DNA of 64,000 nucleotides. It comes from an uncultured Lachnospiraceae bacterium (GTDB lineage: Bacteria > Bacillota > Clostridia > Lachnospirales > Lachnospiraceae). The DNA lies in contig CABSCP010000001.1 of assembly GCA_902476265.1 (NCBI GenBank), positions 124,001 to 188,000 on the forward strand, written 5' to 3'. Positions 8,790 to 16,106 of this stretch are shown one piece after another; the first letter of the stretch is position 1, and the number at the start of each line of letters is the position of its first letter. Below the pieces are notes generated by a model, which saw nothing but the letters and a program-made list of their open reading frames with translations, was not told the DNA's origin and searched no databases. Position numbers and translations under genes: made by a program.

Positions 8790-9434
8790 TTATTTGTCAA
8801 AATCAGGATTCACCTTACAGCCTTTCCGGTAATATTCCTTGTCATAGTCCGTGATGGGACGCTGTACCCGGCAGGGTTCGCCATAGGCCACCACATTATC
8901 GGGAATGTCTTTGGTCACCACGCTGCCTGCGCCGATCACCACATTATTGCCGATGGTAACGCCGGGAAGAATGATGGCGCCGGAGCCGATCCAGACATCA
9001 TTGCCGATATGGATGGGCAGAGAGAACTGAGTGCCCTTGCGTCGGAATTCCCCATCCACAGGGTGCCCTGTGGTGCTGATGGTCACGTTGGGAGCGATCA
9101 TGCAGTGGTCGCCGATAAAAATTTCTCCGTCATCCACCAAAGAGAGATTGAAGTTGGAGTAAAAGTGGCTGCCGATATGCACATTGCAGCCGTAAGCCAT
9201 ATGCACCGGGGATTCCATCCAGATTTCTTCGCCTGCGTCCGTCAGCAGCTGGCGGAGAAGGGCATCCTTACGTTTTAAATCGGAAGGCCTGGTGTTATTA
9301 TTGTATTCAAACAGCACATCTTTACAATGGAGACGCTGATCGGCTAAAAGCTTTTCATATTCTTTATCTTCTTCACTGCTGTGTCCGAACTCCACATATA
9401 AAAGTCCGTTTTTCATCTGTTCTTTCAAAGACAT
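8790..9434 (-). CDS. maa: Sugar O-acetyltransferase (maltose/galactoside acetyltransferase type)
   Basis: 214-residue left-handed beta-helix acetyltransferase that would transfer acetyl from acetyl-CoA to a sugar hydroxyl in the cytoplasm. Order: N-terminal Mac domain (about 1-60), then hexapeptide repeats ([IV]G-N-x-V pattern) with the catalytic His in STTGHPV, ending with PCRVQR. The start at 9434 is preferred because TGAGGAAAT precedes it and family members begin MSLKEQM-like; the open frame extends further but is not conserved-looking. It is transcribed away from spmB and toward it at the 3' end. The symbol reflects general family similarity. Confidence 0.85.
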   Translation of the reverse strand: MSLKEQMKNGLLYVEFGHSSEEDKEYEKLLADQRLHCKDVLFEYNNNTRPSDLKRKDALLRQLLTDAGEEIWMESPVHMAYGCNVHIGSHFYSNFNLSLVDDGEIFIGDHCMIAPNVTISTTGHPVDGEFRRKGTQFSLPIHIGNDVWIGSGAIILPGVTIGNNVVIGAGSVVTKDIPDNVVAYGEPCRVQRPITDYDKEYYRKGCKVNPDFDK

Positions 9435-9544
9435 TATTTCCTCATTTCTGCACGGCATCTTTTTATCATATGCGGCCGCGCGCCGTAAGTGATTCCTATT
9501 GTTGCACATTGTAGCTGTCCGGTCAACCGGTCCGGGCTTTTTTC

Positions 9545-9880
9545 TTAAAAAACCATCTGCACCAGAAACATGTAAAGAAGAGTGCCGCCTGCGATGGAGA
9601 GCAGCAGGTTATGCCGGGCTTTGTGGATGATGATCACAAAAGCGGCGGCGATCAGTTCCGGCAGGCCGTGGGAGCCTGTCAGGAAAGAGACATTTTTAAA
9701 ACAATAGACCACCAGCATTCCGATGGAGGCGCTGGGCAGCACCAACCCTAAATAGCGGACGCTGGCTGGTGTTTCCTTTCCCGAGGGGAAGAGGAAAAAA
9801 GGGAGCGCCCGGGTGAGGACGGTGCCCAGGGTGATGACGGCGATGGTGATCAAAAGCTGGAGGGTGGTCTGCTCAGTCAT
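9545..9880 (-). CDS. azlD: Branched-chain amino acid exporter small subunit AzlD
   Basis: 111-residue membrane protein with about four hydrophobic segments, including the TRALPFFLF motif typical of AzlD. With AzlC it forms a two-component exporter of branched-chain amino acids and analogues such as 4-azaleucine. The start at 9880 overlaps the azlC stop (ATGA). The long frame upstream is azlC in another register. Confidence 0.9.
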   Translation of the reverse strand: MTEQTTLQLLITIAVITLGTVLTRALPFFLFPSGKETPASVRYLGLVLPSASIGMLVVYCFKNVSFLTGSHGLPELIAAAFVIIIHKARHNLLLSIAGGTLLYMFLVQMVF

Positions 9881-10557
9881 GGCTGCACCTCCTTTTTGAA
9901 AAGAAGAAGGGCGGCCAGGATGCCGGCCATGGAAAAGATCAGGAAACGATCCGGGCCGAAAACCAGCAGGCAGGTCACTGTTATGCCGATTCCCAAAAGA
10001 GCAGGCAGCTTTGACTCCGCATTTTCCCATTGTTCCACAAAAATGACCAGAAACAGCGCTGTCATGGCGAAATCGATTCCGGTGGAGTCAAAGGGGATCA
10101 GACTGCCCGCCACAGCGCCGATGCAGGAGCCGATGATCCAGTAGGACTGATCCAGCAGGGCGATGAAAAAGGTGAACCATTTTTGATCCACATTTTCCGG
10201 CGGCCGGATGCCGCACAGCAGGGAATAGGTTTCATCCGTCAGGGAGAACACCATATAGGGTTTCAAACGGCCCATTTTCCGGAAAGGTTCCAGCATGGAC
10301 AGCCCGTAAAAAAGATGCCGCGCATTCACCATGAGGGTCAGGAAAAAGGCGGACAGCGGAGCGAACGCAGCGGTCAGCAGGCCAATCGCGGCAAACTGCA
10401 TGGAACCGGCATAAATAACCGCGCTCATGAAAAGCGCCCAGGGCAGGGAGAACCCTTTTTCCGATAATAAAACGCCGAAGGCGATTCCGAGAAACAGATA
10501 TCCCATTAAAACGGGCAGGGTATATGGAAAAGCTGCCCGGAAAGCTTGTTTTTTCAC
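9877..10557 (-). CDS. azlC: Branched-chain amino acid exporter large subunit AzlC
   Basis: 226-residue membrane protein, about seven hydrophobic segments, with family-typical PVLMGYLFLGIAFG near the N-terminus and FLTLMVNARHLFYG in the middle. The start is GTG at 10557, about 10 bases after AGAGGT on this strand. A TTG at 10566 is nearly on top of that ribosome site and is less likely. It is translationally coupled to azlD. A good promoter with an overlapping inverted repeat lies upstream. Confidence 0.9.
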   Translation of the reverse strand: MKKQAFRAAFPYTLPVLMGYLFLGIAFGVLLSEKGFSLPWALFMSAVIYAGSMQFAAIGLLTAAFAPLSAFFLTLMVNARHLFYGLSMLEPFRKMGRLKPYMVFSLTDETYSLLCGIRPPENVDQKWFTFFIALLDQSYWIIGSCIGAVAGSLIPFDSTGIDFAMTALFLVIFVEQWENAESKLPALLGIGITVTCLLVFGPDRFLIFSMAGILAALLLFKKEVQP

Positions 10558-10623
10558 TTGTATCAATACCTCTGTAAAAATTTTGACCGCATAGGACGGC
10601 CGGGAGAACTTCTCTGTCCGAAG

Positions 10624-10663
10624 CTGTCAGTGACAGTTTAATGCATCCCGCCGTCCCTGTCAA
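10624..10663 (-). promoter_or_regulatory. azlCD promoter with palindromic operator candidate
   Basis: On the minus strand, TTGACA (10658-10663) and TAAACT (10635-10640) are separated by 17 bases. CTGTCA-G-TGACAG (10624-10636), a perfect 6-1-6 inverted repeat, overlaps the -10 and probable start point, as expected of a repressor site. Confidence 0.65.
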
Positions 10664-10694
10664 ACAAATGACGGAAATTATTTGATTTCCTGCA

Positions 10695-10724
10695 TTGACA
10701 CAGAGCAGCGCGCCTGCGTATACT
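10695..10724 (+). promoter_or_regulatory. Promoter of MFS permease gene
   Basis: TTGACA (10695-10700), an 18-base spacer and TATACT (10719-10724) on the plus strand, diverging from the azlCD promoter about 30 bases away. Confidence 0.75.
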
Positions 10725-10786
10725 CACTTAATAGGGAAAAAACCAAAGAAGAGCCGGAAAAGCCGCCGGCTTTAAAAGGAGATCAC

Positions 10787-11965
10787 ATGACAACATTTTT
10801 GCTCGTATTGATTTATATCGCTTTTATCAGTCTGGGACTGCCCGATGCGATTCTGGGCTCCGCCTGGCCGGTTCTCCATGGGGAGCTGGGCGTTTCGGTA
10901 TCCTGGGCCGGAATTTTAACGATGATCGTTTCCGGAGGCACCATTTTGTCCAGCTTTTTTTCGGCGAAGGTGATCAGCCGGTTCGGCACCGGAAAGGTGA
11001 CGGCCGTGAGCGTGGCGATGACCGCCGCCGGGCTGCTGGGTTACTGCTTTTCGCCGGACTTTTTCTGGCTCTGCCTGTTCGCGGTTCCGCTGGGGCTGGG
11101 AGCCGGGGCGGTGGATTCGTCGCTGAACAATTTTGTGGCCCTTCATTATAAAGCAACGCATATGAACTGGCTGCACTGCTTCTGGGGGATCGGAGCTACG
11201 GCCGGCCCTTTTCTCATGTCCTTCTTTTTGCTCCGCGAGAACGGATGGAGAGCCGGATATGGAACCATCGGCGTGCTGCAGTGCGTTTTGGTAGTCTGCC
11301 TGATCGCAAGTCTCCCTGTGTGGAAAAAATTTGAGGACGGAAAAGCAGGGGAAACGGAGGAAGCGTCGGGGACGGATACCGGCCTTTGGAAACTCGTGAA
11401 AATGCCCGGCGCAAAGCCTGCACTGTTGTCTTTTTTCTGTTATTGCGCGGTGGAATCCTCCACAGGGCTGTGGAGCAGTACGTTTTTGGTACAGGAACGG
11501 GGGCTGTCCCCGGAAGCGGCGGCCAGATGGGTTTCCCTGTTTTATATGGGTATCACGGCAGGACGCGCGTTGGCCGGATTTCTGGCGATGAAGTTCAACA
11601 ATAAGCAGATGATCCGGATCGGGGAATCTGTTTGTATCCTGGGCTGTATTTTTGCCGCGCTGCCCGGCTGGAACGGGTTTGCATTTTTGGGGCTGATCTT
11701 CATAGGGCTGGGATGCGCGCCGGTCTATCCCGCCATGCTGCATGACACGCCCAACCGTTTCGGAAAGGAAATGAGTCAGGGAATTATGGGAATCCAGATG
11801 GCTACCGCATATGTGGGAGCCACTTTCATGCCGCCGGTGCTGGGCGTTTTGGGAAAGGCGCTGGGATTTTCCGTTCATCCGTTTTTCCTGTTGGCGCTGG
11901 CGGTGCTGATGCTTCTGACCAGCGAACGGGTGAACGGGATTATGAATGGAAAAAAGGCGGTATAG
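10787..11965 (+). CDS. MFS transporter (fucose-permease-like)
   Basis: 392-residue major facilitator with about twelve hydrophobic segments. The opening FISLGLPDAILGSAWP and the conserved CFWGIGATAGPFLMS in the fifth segment are typical of the FucP-like/YfkF group. The start at 10787 follows AAAAGGAGATC. The open frame extends 35 codons upstream but overlaps the promoter, so that part is not translated. The substrate is unknown. The gene is a single transcription unit running toward the S1-domain gene. Confidence 0.85.
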   Translation: MTTFLLVLIYIAFISLGLPDAILGSAWPVLHGELGVSVSWAGILTMIVSGGTILSSFFSAKVISRFGTGKVTAVSVAMTAAGLLGYCFSPDFFWLCLFAVPLGLGAGAVDSSLNNFVALHYKATHMNWLHCFWGIGATAGPFLMSFFLLRENGWRAGYGTIGVLQCVLVVCLIASLPVWKKFEDGKAGETEEASGTDTGLWKLVKMPGAKPALLSFFCYCAVESSTGLWSSTFLVQERGLSPEAAARWVSLFYMGITAGRALAGFLAMKFNNKQMIRIGESVCILGCIFAALPGWNGFAFLGLIFIGLGCAPVYPAMLHDTPNRFGKEMSQGIMGIQMATAYVGATFMPPVLGVLGKALGFSVHPFFLLALAVLMLLTSERVNGIMNGKKAV

Positions 11966-12035
11966 GTAGAATTTCCGGTCCCATCGTGATAAAATAAAAA
12001 AGAACGGTATTTCCGTGGCAGGAGGTAAATTTATT

Positions 12036-12986
12036 ATGGAAGAAGTAAAAAAAGGAATTGCAGACGTGGAAGAAGGCGGTACGACAGAAACCATGGCGGA
12101 TTACAGCAGGGAGCTGGAAGCGTCCTTCCGCACCATCAATGAAGGGGACATCATCTCCGGCAACGTGATCGATGTGAACGAAGAAGGCGTTACACTGGAT
12201 CTGGGTTATTATGCGCCCGGCGTGATCAAAGCGGCGGATTTGAGCAATGATCCGTCATTCGCCATTCTGGAACAAGTGCATGTGGGCGATGTGATCGAAG
12301 GGACGGTGGTCAGAAAAGACGACGGCGCCGGCAACATTCAGCTGTCCTGTGTGGAAGCGGCCGAAACCCTTGGCTGGGACAGGCTGGCACAGTATATGGA
12401 AGAGAATACGACGCTTACGGTGAAGGTTGCCGAGGTGGTCAATAAAGGCGTGACAGCTTATGTGGAAGGCATCCGCGGCTTCATTCCGGCTTCCCAGCTG
12501 TCGCTGGACTATGTGGAGGAGCTGGACGGTTTTCTGGGGAAAACTCTGGAAGTGCGCGTCATCACTGTGGATAAAGAGAAGAAAAAACTGGTGCTTTCCG
12601 CAAAAGTGATTTTGAAGGAGAAAGAGGCTGACCGTCTGAATCATAAAATTTCCATGATCGTGCCGGGAACTGTTCTGGAAGGCAGGGTGGAAAGCCTGAT
12701 GCCTTACGGCGCATTCGTGGATCTTGGGGACGGTCTGAGCGGACTGGTACACATTTCACAGATCAGTCAGAAACGGATCAAGAAGCCTTCCGAAGTGCTG
12801 GCGGTGGGTGACATGGTGAAGGTGAAAGTTCTCAACACCAATGACAATAAGATCAGCCTGAGCATCAAAGCGGCGGCAGAGACGGCGGAAGCGGATGAGA
12901 TCAGCGAAAAGCAGGCGGTAGAGTACAGCTCCAGAGAATCTGTGGGAACCTCGCTGGGGGATTTGCTGAAAGGATTTCAGTTTTAA
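12036..12986 (+). CDS. S1 RNA-binding domain protein (ribosomal protein S1-like)
   Basis: 316-residue cytoplasmic protein with three S1 domains: about 30-105 (GDIISGNVIDVNEEGVTLDLGYYAPGVI), 118-190 (TAYVEGIRGFIPASQL) and 205-280 (GTVLEGRVESLMPYGAFVDLG). The last one has the full canonical S1 signature. Clostridial S1-like proteins of this size bind mRNA and are commonly annotated RpsA. GGAGG at 12021-12025 fixes the start at 12036 over the upstream in-frame ATG at 12015. A hairpin terminator follows. Confidence 0.88.
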   Translation: MEEVKKGIADVEEGGTTETMADYSRELEASFRTINEGDIISGNVIDVNEEGVTLDLGYYAPGVIKAADLSNDPSFAILEQVHVGDVIEGTVVRKDDGAGNIQLSCVEAAETLGWDRLAQYMEENTTLTVKVAEVVNKGVTAYVEGIRGFIPASQLSLDYVEELDGFLGKTLEVRVITVDKEKKKLVLSAKVILKEKEADRLNHKISMIVPGTVLEGRVESLMPYGAFVDLGDGLSGLVHISQISQKRIKKPSEVLAVGDMVKVKVLNTNDNKISLSIKAAAETAEADEISEKQAVEYSSRESVGTSLGDLLKGFQF

Positions 12987-13013
12987 GATAACGGAATAAT
13001 GGTCTGGTATAGA

Positions 13014-13056
13014 ATACCCTCATGGTGGGCTAACGTTCATCATGGGGGTATTTATT
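13014..13056 (+). terminator. Terminator after S1-domain gene
   Basis: ATACCCTCATGGTG (13014-13027) pairs, with two G-U wobbles, with CATCATGGGGGTAT (13038-13051), followed by a weak T-rich tail. Confidence 0.6.
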
Positions 13057-13170
13057 CGTGATCATAGAAAGCTCGCAAAGCGTACTTTCTATAATTTGAT
13101 CGACATTATAAAACCGTTACCGTTATAAGGCACGATAATTTAGTAATTGTAATAATTGAGGGACAAAAAA

Positions 13171-13220
13171 ATAACAGTTAAGGGAAAAAATGGGTTTATC
13201 TCTAAAAAATATGTTAATTT
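13171..13220 (+). promoter_or_regulatory. LytTR-type promoter copy 1 (regulatory operon)
   Basis: ATAACAG (13171-13177, extending to ACAGTTAAG, which equals the AgrA half-site consensus) lies 32 bases before TATGTTA (13210-13216). The latter includes an extended -10 (TG-N-TAATTT). No good -35 is present, as expected of an activator-dependent promoter. The same two blocks with the same spacing occur at 19081 and 20531. Confidence 0.55.
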
Positions 13221-13358
13221 AATTATACCAATATCCATGGAGTCCGCTAAAAAAAGATAAGTTTTTAACGAAGTAGGATTAAGACTAGCTGCGATTCAAC
13301 GGAGAGCACTGACGGATAGGGAGCGTTTTGCTATTCATGCAAAGATAGGAGGGACGCA

Positions 13359-13949
13359 GTGGGGGAAATGGACGAAGAATGTGTACATGCGATGGAATTT
13401 ACCTTTGCGGTTTTACACTACAGGAAAGAATCCATATATAATATTTTAAAATGCAGCATTAATTATATGATTGAATTATACCGATGGAATGGAGAAAAAC
13501 AATTTCTGGAATTGGCGGAAATGGAACTAACAGCCTATTTAAGTATGGGACTTCCGCTTCCGGAGAGTGATGGCATTCAATATTTGCTGGAGCAAGAAGA
13601 TATTATGGAACATATTCAAAGATTAGGAAAGGGGAAAAAAATCAGGCTATGCAGATCCAAGGTACGGGCTATGATCGGAAAGTGGATGCCGTCTGAAATA
13701 ACTCCGTTAACAATAGGCCAGGTTGTTGAAGATATCATTAAAAAGGTTAAAGACAGAGAAATTGGAAACTACTATTATGTTTACCATAGATCAACCGGCA
13801 TGAAAGATGATATAATGAAGGAGAACAGATATGAACTGATTATTACAGAAACAGAATGTTTCTTTTGGGATATGAATAATTTTCGGTTTTACACTTTTCA
13901 TGATTATGGGGGGAGAAAAGATGGCGATCAGGGTGGCGATTCTGGATGA
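13359..13949 (+). CDS. Hypothetical protein at head of regulatory operon
   Basis: 196-residue soluble, largely helical protein that I do not recognise. It has no signal peptide or membrane segment. The start is GTG 13359, set by AGGAGG (13347-13352) six bases upstream; an ATG at 13368 is possible. Its 3' end overlaps the response-regulator gene by 29 bases, so the two are probably co-transcribed and perhaps coupled. The position suggests a role in signal sensing or modulation of the two-component pair (inference only). Composition is AT-rich compared with the genes to the left. Confidence 0.75.
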   Translation: MGEMDEECVHAMEFTFAVLHYRKESIYNILKCSINYMIELYRWNGEKQFLELAEMELTAYLSMGLPLPESDGIQYLLEQEDIMEHIQRLGKGKKIRLCRSKVRAMIGKWMPSEITPLTIGQVVEDIIKKVKDREIGNYYYVYHRSTGMKDDIMKENRYELIITETECFFWDMNNFRFYTFHDYGGRKDGDQGGDSG

Positions 13950-14655
13950 TGCAGCATCAGACAGGGAACTGATGGAGCAACTAGTGCGGACCTGGTTTGA
14001 ATCCGGGGAGCGGGAGTGGAGTGTAAAGAGCTTTATAAAAAGTGAAGCGTTGTTGATTGAACTGGACAAAGGGACCTATTACGATCTGTATTTCCTGGAT
14101 ATGGAGATGCCTGATAGAAACGGGCTGCAGGTTGCCAGAGAGATCCGGAAATACTATCTGGAACCGGTTATCGTCTATGTGACAGATCATGTGGAATATG
14201 CGCCGGCAGCCTTTGAGGTGAATGCCTATCGTTATATTCCAAAGGTACTGTTGCGCCAAAAGCTTCCTGAAGCTTTGGAAGCCATTGTTCCTGTCATTGA
14301 ACAGCAGGATGAGTCAGCGTATATTTTTGAGTATGGGGATAAGTGTGAGAAGATACTCTACAGGAATATTTATTACATAAAAAAAGAAGGGAAATATATC
14401 ACGATTTTTCACAGGGGAGGAGAATACAGAGAACGCAAATCACTTCAGGCTGTTTACGGAGAACTGGATGCAGAGATATTTTTTTATCTGGATAAAAGCT
14501 ATATTGTAAATGTGCGCAATATTTGCGCCTGCCAAAAAGGAATCGTACTGCTCCGGGACGGTACACAGCTGCCTGTAAGCAGGCCCCGATTCAATGAAGT
14601 GAGGGAAAAAATTATGCATTATTGGAGGGATAATACCGGATGCTCATATGGATGA
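13921..14655 (+). CDS. LytTR-family response regulator (AgrA/ComE type)
   Basis: 244-residue cytoplasmic transcription factor. The receiver domain (about 3-125) has acidic pair Asp9-Asp10, phospho-acceptor Asp60 (YFLDMEMPDRNG) and the conserved Lys in YIPK. The C-terminal LytTR DNA-binding domain (about 140-240) shows YYIKKEGKYITI and FYLDKSYIVNVRNI. Such regulators bind pairs of about 9-bp direct repeats upstream of bacteriocin and quorum-sensing genes. It overlaps the kinase gene by 16 bases. The ACAGTTAAG element at 13174 is a candidate target, implying autoregulation. Confidence 0.92.
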   Translation: MAIRVAILDDAASDRELMEQLVRTWFESGEREWSVKSFIKSEALLIELDKGTYYDLYFLDMEMPDRNGLQVAREIRKYYLEPVIVYVTDHVEYAPAAFEVNAYRYIPKVLLRQKLPEALEAIVPVIEQQDESAYIFEYGDKCEKILYRNIYYIKKEGKYITIFHRGGEYRERKSLQAVYGELDAEIFFYLDKSYIVNVRNICACQKGIVLLRDGTQLPVSRPRFNEVREKIMHYWRDNTGCSYG

Positions 14656-15932
14656 TTGCGATGCTGCGTGCAGCGTTGGAGATGGGAACGGGGATTGGCC
14701 TTTATTGCGGGATTTGCGGAAAGGCACCGGAGAAGCCGATATGGAAGAAGGTGTTGCTGTTGGGCTTCCTGGCAGGTATTTATGTGCTGGAGGTTGCAGA
14801 TGCTAATTTAGTGGGAACGGGAACGGTGTTGACATTATCTTTTTTGAACTGGATCTGGCTATGGTTGTGGACAGAGAGCGGGTGGCTGCCAGCACTGATT
14901 TGGAGCCAGTTTTATAAAAATACTTTTAACATTTTAAAAATGGTTGTTTTGCTTGCTTTCGGGATAGCAGAGAGGAGTACACTGAAAGTAATGAACTTAA
15001 ATCCTGCTTTATGGGCACGGTTTGTGGTGTTGTTGATTATTACGATTTTGTTTTTTCTTTACTGGTATTGGCAGGATGCTTTGGTTTATTTCTTTTGTAT
15101 TTTTCTGGACAGAGGAAAGTGGCTGCTTCTTTTTATTGGACAAATGGAAAATGCTCTGATCATTTATTTGATGAATTTGGTGATTCTGGATCAATTCAGT
15201 TTACAGCTGGTAGTTTTTAATGTTGTAGGGATTGCAGGCTTTGCTTTGGGGATAGCCATTTTCTTCATCCTGCTACAGTATCGGATGGTGAAGCAGGAAA
15301 ACCAGATGATCCATTCCAAGGAAATGCTGATCCAAAGCAATTATGAACTGCTGAAAAAGGAATATGAGAAGAGCAGCAGAATCAGCCATGAGCATAAGCA
15401 GGAATTGAGGTATTTATATAATTGTGTGAAGGAGCAGAATTGGAATGCCTGTACAGACTATCTGGAAAAGAGGATGAAACAATATCAGATCAACCAGAGA
15501 AATGTGGTGTGGACAGGTTACGGCAGCGTGGATTTTATGATTAATAGCATGAAGGAAAGGGCGGAACAGGAGAATATTGCATTTACCGTGAATGTTGACA
15601 TGACGGAAATTCCGGTCCCAGAATATGATTTTTTCGCTATTTTGGGTAATTTATTAGATAACGCCTTTGAAGCGGCGGAAAAATGTTTTCAAAATCGTTA
15701 TGTTATGCTGAAGATTCAGGCGGTGAACGATATGGTCGCGGTGTATGTGGAGAACCGATATGAGGTGGAACCGGTGGTACTAAAAGGACGATTTTTGACT
15801 TCGAAGGAGGAGGAAGGGGCCCATGGATGGGGGATCGAAAATGTGAGAGAAATTGTGAAACGAAATCAGGGGTCAATGGAAATTGATTATAAAGAAGGGA
15901 TTTTTTTGGTGAACCTGTTGTTTGAAATATAA
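14640..15932 (+). CDS. GHKL-domain sensor histidine kinase (AgrC-like)
   Basis: 430-residue membrane kinase partnered with the LytTR regulator. About six hydrophobic segments occupy residues 1-215. A coiled linker follows, then the phospho-acceptor region SRISHEHKQELRYLYN (His250 or His252) and a GHKL ATPase domain with N-box GNLLDNAFEAAE (about 336-347) and G-box GWGIENVR. The polytopic N-terminus is typical of kinases sensing peptides. No agrB/agrD-like pair is visible, so the signal may be the island's own modified peptide (inference, as for nisin-type autoinduction). The precursor gene starts 19 bases downstream. Confidence 0.9.
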   Translation: MLIWMIAMLRAALEMGTGIGLYCGICGKAPEKPIWKKVLLLGFLAGIYVLEVADANLVGTGTVLTLSFLNWIWLWLWTESGWLPALIWSQFYKNTFNILKMVVLLAFGIAERSTLKVMNLNPALWARFVVLLIITILFFLYWYWQDALVYFFCIFLDRGKWLLLFIGQMENALIIYLMNLVILDQFSLQLVVFNVVGIAGFALGIAIFFILLQYRMVKQENQMIHSKEMLIQSNYELLKKEYEKSSRISHEHKQELRYLYNCVKEQNWNACTDYLEKRMKQYQINQRNVVWTGYGSVDFMINSMKERAEQENIAFTVNVDMTEIPVPEYDFFAILGNLLDNAFEAAEKCFQNRYVMLKIQAVNDMVAVYVENRYEVEPVVLKGRFLTSKEEEGAHGWGIENVREIVKRNQGSMEIDYKEGIFLVNLLFEI

Positions 15933-15951
15933 TAATTTAAGGAGATTTGAA

Positions 15952-16074
15952 ATGGAAAATTTTGTAGATGATATATTAGTGGAGTTGGAGGAAGCTGAGA
16001 AAATTGGAATGGATGAAAGAGAAATAGTATCTTTTTCAGAATGTGCAGTATATTGGACAGTGCTTTGCTGCTAA
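15952..16074 (+). CDS. Class II lanthipeptide precursor peptide (LanA)
   Basis: A 40-codon gene with AAGGAGA (15938-15944) seven bases before its ATG, sitting directly before lanM. The N-terminal part (residues 1-24) is strongly acidic and helical, as in LanM leader peptides. The C-terminal 16 residues are IVSFSECAVYWTVLCC: two Ser, one Thr and three Cys, ending in CC. The arrangement Ser-x-Ser-x-Cys ... Trp ... Cys-Cys resembles the lacticin 481/salivaricin A/ruminococcin A group (for example TISHEC...CC), but the first ring would be one residue shorter. There is no Gly-Gly or Gly-Ala cleavage site. Predicted to be dehydrated and cyclised by the adjacent LanM. Confidence 0.85.
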   Translation: MENFVDDILVELEEAEKIGMDEREIVSFSECAVYWTVLCC

Positions 16075-16106
16075 GATGAGAGAAAGAAGAAAAGTAGTGA
16101 AAAGAG

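Larger units (their letters stand above)
12987..13358. other. Intergenic left border of the accessory island
   Basis: 372 bases with no gene. It contains a terminator (13014-13056), a second hairpin (ATAGAAAG 13064-13071 with CTTTCTAT 13085-13092), and a promoter-like element (13171-13220) repeated elsewhere in the island. Base composition turns visibly AT-rich here. Confidence 0.6.

Noticed and set aside
10916..12094. 392-codon open frame on the minus strand opposite the MFS gene
   Set aside because: It is the GC-rich shadow of the transporter gene; composition is Arg/Gln/His-rich with no domain pattern, and the plus strand shows a real membrane protein with promoter and ribosome site.
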